From Schoenoplectus triqueter (Eukaryota; Streptophyta; Magnoliopsida; Poales; Cyperaceae): a DNA stretch of 36,340 nt. Within the stretch, counting starts at the first letter, position 1. The number at the start of each line of letters is the position of its first letter. The notes under the pieces are model-generated. The model ran no database searches and was not told the origin of the DNA. It saw only the letters and a list, made by a program, of their open reading frames with translations. Location of the stretch: positions 1 through 36,340 of the forward strand of contig CAXKVV010000853.1 in NCBI GenBank assembly GCA_964058805.1, read 5' to 3'. Positions 33,712 to 36,340 of this stretch are shown here, one piece after another. The translations under genes were made by a program, and so were the position numbers.

Positions 33712-34114
33712 CTAAGGGCGTAAGTAATATTTGCGCTCCTAAATGCATTCACAACCTGGAACTTCTCTAGAGTTACAGAATTAAGTTTATATTTTAGGGA
33801 CGCAAGTAATAGTTGTGCTTCTAAGAATAAAAAAAATTATGCGGCAAGGGGGATCAAACTCACGCCCTCTCCCAAACTCAGCGTCTCAAACCCAACCCCC
33901 CTATCGCTAGACCATTATTATTTCTCATAACATACGAGACATATTCTACTTATACATCTTGTACTATTTTCAGAAATAAGCTTAGTAGTGCAAGTATTAT
34001 TTGTGCCCCTAAGTTTGATCAACGACTACTGGGCCCCATACCTGCAAAAGCTGGGCAGAAGTGCCTGGGAATCAGGGAAACACTTAGGGGCGCAAGTAAT
34101 ACCTGCACCCTTGG
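33712..34114. repeat. Four imperfect 32-bp palindromes in the MULE right arm
   Basis: Copies lie at 33712-33743, 33794-33825, 33981-34013 and 34083-34114. The consensus is approximately CTTAGGGGCGCAAGTAATA followed by TTGCGCCCCTAAG, so each copy can fold back on itself. Only one clear copy remains in the left arm (24903-24935). At the other aligned positions the left arm has a shortened version or none. Confidence 0.8.
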
Positions 34115-34193
34115 CCCTCTGTGAAATTTTTAGGGGGTGATTGACCCCCTCTGTTAAAAAAGTTAGTTCTTTGACCCTTTATAAAAAAATTAT
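33760..34193 (-). repeat. MULE right terminal inverted repeat
   Basis: Inverted partner of 24468-24960. It includes a tRNA-like module (33829-33915, minus strand), three of the four palindromes and the terminal GGGTGATTGACCCCC block. It is longer than the matching part of the left arm, mainly because of the palindromes. Confidence 0.85.
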
Positions 34194-34202
34194 GAAGCAG
34201 AT
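34194..34202. repeat. 9-bp target-site duplication, right copy
   Basis: GAAGCAGAT, identical to 24459-24467. Sequence to its right continues the original PIE1 upstream region. Confidence 0.9.
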
Positions 34203-34333
34203 TGTTAAAGCCAGAGCTTCGTTTGAATCGTCTCTAGTTGTCAGATTGGTCAACTTTAAAATGGTTGGATGGTGATCTAACAACCCTAAATATCAGAAAA
34301 GGAACTTCGCCGATCAATGTATCAGAGAAGTTG

Positions 34334-34341
34334 TGGGCCCA
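34334..34341. promoter_or_regulatory. Site II element (TGGGCCCA), probable displaced PIE1 promoter motif
   Basis: TGGGCCCA is a palindromic site II motif bound by TCP factors and typical of plant housekeeping promoters together with telo-boxes. Before the MULE insertion it would have lain about 131 bp upstream of the insertion point and about 200 bp from the telo-box now at 24382-24390. Function is inferred from motif and position only. Confidence 0.5.
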
Positions 34342-34419
34342 AAAAATTAGTAGACTTCTCTGCAACTACAGGTTCTTCTTTTATTTTCTTTTATTTTCTT
34401 ATTTTTACATATATATAGG

Positions 34420-34600
34420 GTTGTCAATGGCATCATTTTGGTTGTTTATCCGATCTGTATCGTACTTGATAAGATAGGTATGGGTGAGATTCTATTTTCG
34501 TTAGGTCATCAGGTATGGATATATGTAAGAATAAAAATTCGTTAACTTATCGGGTATGAATATGGGTAAGAGATTTTCGTTACCCGTTATCCATTGTAAA
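34420..34600. repeat. GGGTAT/TACCC-rich repeat fragment
   Basis: Starts near AGGGTTGTCAATGGCATCAT and contains recurring GGTATGG, CGGGTATGAA and TTCGTTACCCGTTATCC words. It resembles hAT-like non-autonomous plant repeats that begin gggtTGTCAAtgg. The distal end is lost in an AT-rich tract. Confidence 0.4.
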
Positions 34601-34707
34601 TTATATAAATATATATAGTTAAATATATATAAGCACAATAATTTTATATTTTTAATAAATATATATATAGTTAAATTATATATATATAGAGAGAGAGTGG
34701 AGATAGC

Positions 34708-34742
34708 GTGAGCTTAAGCTCACGGAGGCCTTCCGTGAGCTT
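34708..34742. repeat. Nested palindromes (GTGAGCTTAAGCTCAC)
   Basis: A perfect 16-bp palindrome (34708-34723) overlaps a hairpin with 11-bp arms (AAGCTCACGGA at 34716-34726 and TCCGTGAGCTT at 34732-34742) and a 5-nt loop. It sits beside a (GA)n/(TA)n tract and may be the core of a small DNA transposon. Confidence 0.75.
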
Positions 34743-36181
34743 AACTCAAAAAATATATTAAATCATCTCTAAATTTTAATTTATCATTCTCATTAAATTC
34801 TTTATATGAAAATATCATGGGATGCAAAAATTTGGAGCGTTTTAAGCTTTTTAAGTCATCGTTTTTAATTTTTTAAAATGATGTTCAAGTATTGAATATA
34901 TTATTATTATTTTTAGAGCTAATTGAATATAATATATAATTGGGGCTTATCACCTACTGAGTAGGAACACGTCATCCTAATGTCAATAGTTTGAAAGGGA
35001 TATAGTAGAAAGTGCGATACATTCTAATTTTTATAAAGACTTTATTATATATTTTGCAATTCAAGTTCAAGTCTGATTAAGCATACATTCATACTCCTAA
35101 ACTCACAACTAATAATTCAAATCACATAATAATAATATTATAGAAAATAATCACATCCCATGCAATCATGCGTCAAGTAATATGACATCTTGATATGCAT
35201 CTCCACACATCATCTTTGCGCCACGGCAAACTCCACATACCTAAATAAATATATTTATTCTACTCAAATCTAACCTAATAAATTTAAGTGCGACATAAAT
35301 ATACTAAATCCTAATTGGACATACAAGTCTCAAATGAATACATCAAATTGGCTTTAACAAATTATCAATATTAATTAAATAAAATTAATTAATTAATGGA
35401 GCACTAAAGACTGCGTTAAACACATCATTCACATAATATTTAATAAATCTCACAAGGCATTGTACATTAATCATACTACTCAACTTCCTATAGAACAAAG
35501 TCAGCACAATATATCTTGTATCATGCCACACACATGACACTCAAGCATTTCAAATTTGTATCATGTCACACATGACACATAATATGAATTTAATTCATAT
35601 ATTTTCTTGGCATTGCAAATAAAATTATCTCATAATTTGATTTTAAAATAAAATTTTTTAAACTAATCTCATTAGTTTTAATAAATAAACAAATGCCATG
35701 CAGATTACTAATTCAAATTAAAGATGATGATGAAAGTCAATAATGCCATGAGATTTTTTAAACTAATCTCATATTTACCATTACAGTTCACGTTTTTTTT
35801 TTTCTTTGAACAACCGATCAAAAATAATCATTTTTAATGGTTGTGCAAAAAAAAAACGGACACAAAAAATAATCATCATGTATTACTTGGCTAGCATAAC
35901 CAACAGTGCACAGAATTTATTTTTTTTACTTATAAAAAAAATTATGTTATGTGGATTTCCATATTCAAATTCAATTCATAAATTATTTTGTTAATCCCAT
36001 TAACAAAAATGTGTTAGAAATACTTTTTGAATACACATATGGTTTTTATACCAGTTGTTGGGTTTGTTATATGTATGAGATGCGAAATTTCAATTTTTTT
36101 TATGCAATCCAATTGAAAAATCAAGAATTATTTATATAAAATTCAAATCTAACAAATAAATTTGTAAATAATATACCTTAC
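34743..36181. other. Intergenic spacer, nothing recognised
   Basis: AT-rich sequence with many homopolymer runs. Frames of about 60 residues near 35806-36139 are low-complexity and not gene-like. No RNA gene is seen. Confidence 0.5.
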
Positions 36182-36340
36182 TTGGTATCGTAACCAAACA
36201 CGACGACTTCCTTTGGATGGTGGATGCGTGCGCCTTCACCAATCACCACAAGGACGTCGATATTGATCTCGTCTTTCGAAAGCTTTCTAAGCGTGAAATC
36301 TCTACCACGTGCACTCCTCAACGCGTCGAAACGAAATTGT
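36182..36340 (-). CDS. Partial open segment at window edge, unidentified
   Basis: Base composition changes sharply here to GC-richer sequence. On the minus strand one frame is open from the window edge (36339). It begins QFRFDALRSARGRDFTLRKL and ends VVVFGYDT. It then either runs into a donor (AA/GTAAGG at 36182/36181) or stops as ...DTK-TAA at 36178-36180. The segment could be an exon of the next upstream gene or the end of a reading frame. I do not recognise the protein, and its start lies outside the window. Confidence 0.35.

Larger units (their letters stand above)
24468..34193 (+). mobile_element. Mutator-like element (MULE), 9.7 kb, degenerate, inserted at the PIE1 5' end
   Basis: The perfect 9-bp duplication GAAGCAGAT flanks long terminal inverted repeats. 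The last 18 bp align without gaps (GGAAAATTTTCATAAAGG against ATAATTTTTTTATAAAGG read inward from the right), and both ends continue into GGGGGTCAATCACCC-like and AAAAATTTCACAGAG blocks. The interior holds a broken MURA transposase in the plus direction, a nested probable solo LTR, a region of possible captured exons and tandem repeats. In-frame stops and frameshifts show it cannot make its own transposase. The imperfect arms suggest an old insertion, although the target duplication is still perfect. Confidence 0.9.

Noticed and set aside
1..36340. CRISPR arrays, bacterial operons, integrons, rRNA genes
   Set aside because: No regularly spaced repeat/spacer pattern, ribosome binding sites, compact operon layout or rRNA core sequences are visible. 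The window is plant nuclear DNA.

Overview
This is plant nuclear DNA, most likely from a eudicot. It is AT-rich, has long intergenic spacers packed with transposon remains, and holds one large, intron-rich gene with plant-type GT-AG introns. No bacterial or organellar features are present.

The only intact gene I can support is on the minus strand, from the ATG at 22846 to the TGA at 9422-9424. It is the plant SWR1-complex chromatin remodeller PIE1 (PHOTOPERIOD-INDEPENDENT EARLY FLOWERING 1; SWR1/SRCAP/p400 class). I traced 21 coding exons. Their lengths sum to 6048 nt, an unbroken frame of 2015 residues plus stop, close to the roughly 2,050 residues known for Arabidopsis PIE1. The order is HSA domain, acidic linker, split Snf2/INO80-type ATPase, then a SANT/Myb-like domain near the C terminus. 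One intron starts with GC instead of GT. A non-coding leader exon (about 24307-24458) with a telo-box, followed by a leader intron of about 1.4 kb, is inferred.

Immediately upstream of that leader lies a 9,726-bp Mutator-like element (MULE), 24468-34193. It is bounded by a perfect 9-bp target-site duplication (GAAGCAGAT) and has long diverged terminal inverted repeats. On its far side, at 34334-34341, is a site II promoter motif (TGGGCCCA) that would have lain about 130 bp upstream of the insertion point. The element therefore appears to have split the PIE1 promoter from its leader. It is itself composite: a decayed MURA transposase in two pieces (about 25108-25824 and 27853-28345) separated by a probable solo LTR (26072-27855, minus strand), then 28.6-32.1 kb of anonymous sequence that looks like broken exons, possibly a captured host gene, then a 34-bp tandem repeat. 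The arms carry a tRNA-like (SINE-head) module and repeated palindromes of about 32 bp. The left tip carries an almost perfect 100-bp tandem duplication.

The left 9.4 kb holds no intact gene. It contains non-autonomous DNA-transposon-like repeats (963-1479, 4095-4283, 7199-7990), a probable Gypsy-type LTR remnant (about 5628-7165), an LTR-like fragment (about 1951-2638) and a possible frameshifted relic of an FCS-like zinc finger (FLZ) gene (3093-3772). The right 2 kb is AT-rich spacer with small repeats. It ends in a short GC-richer open segment (36182-36340, minus strand) that may be the edge of another gene.
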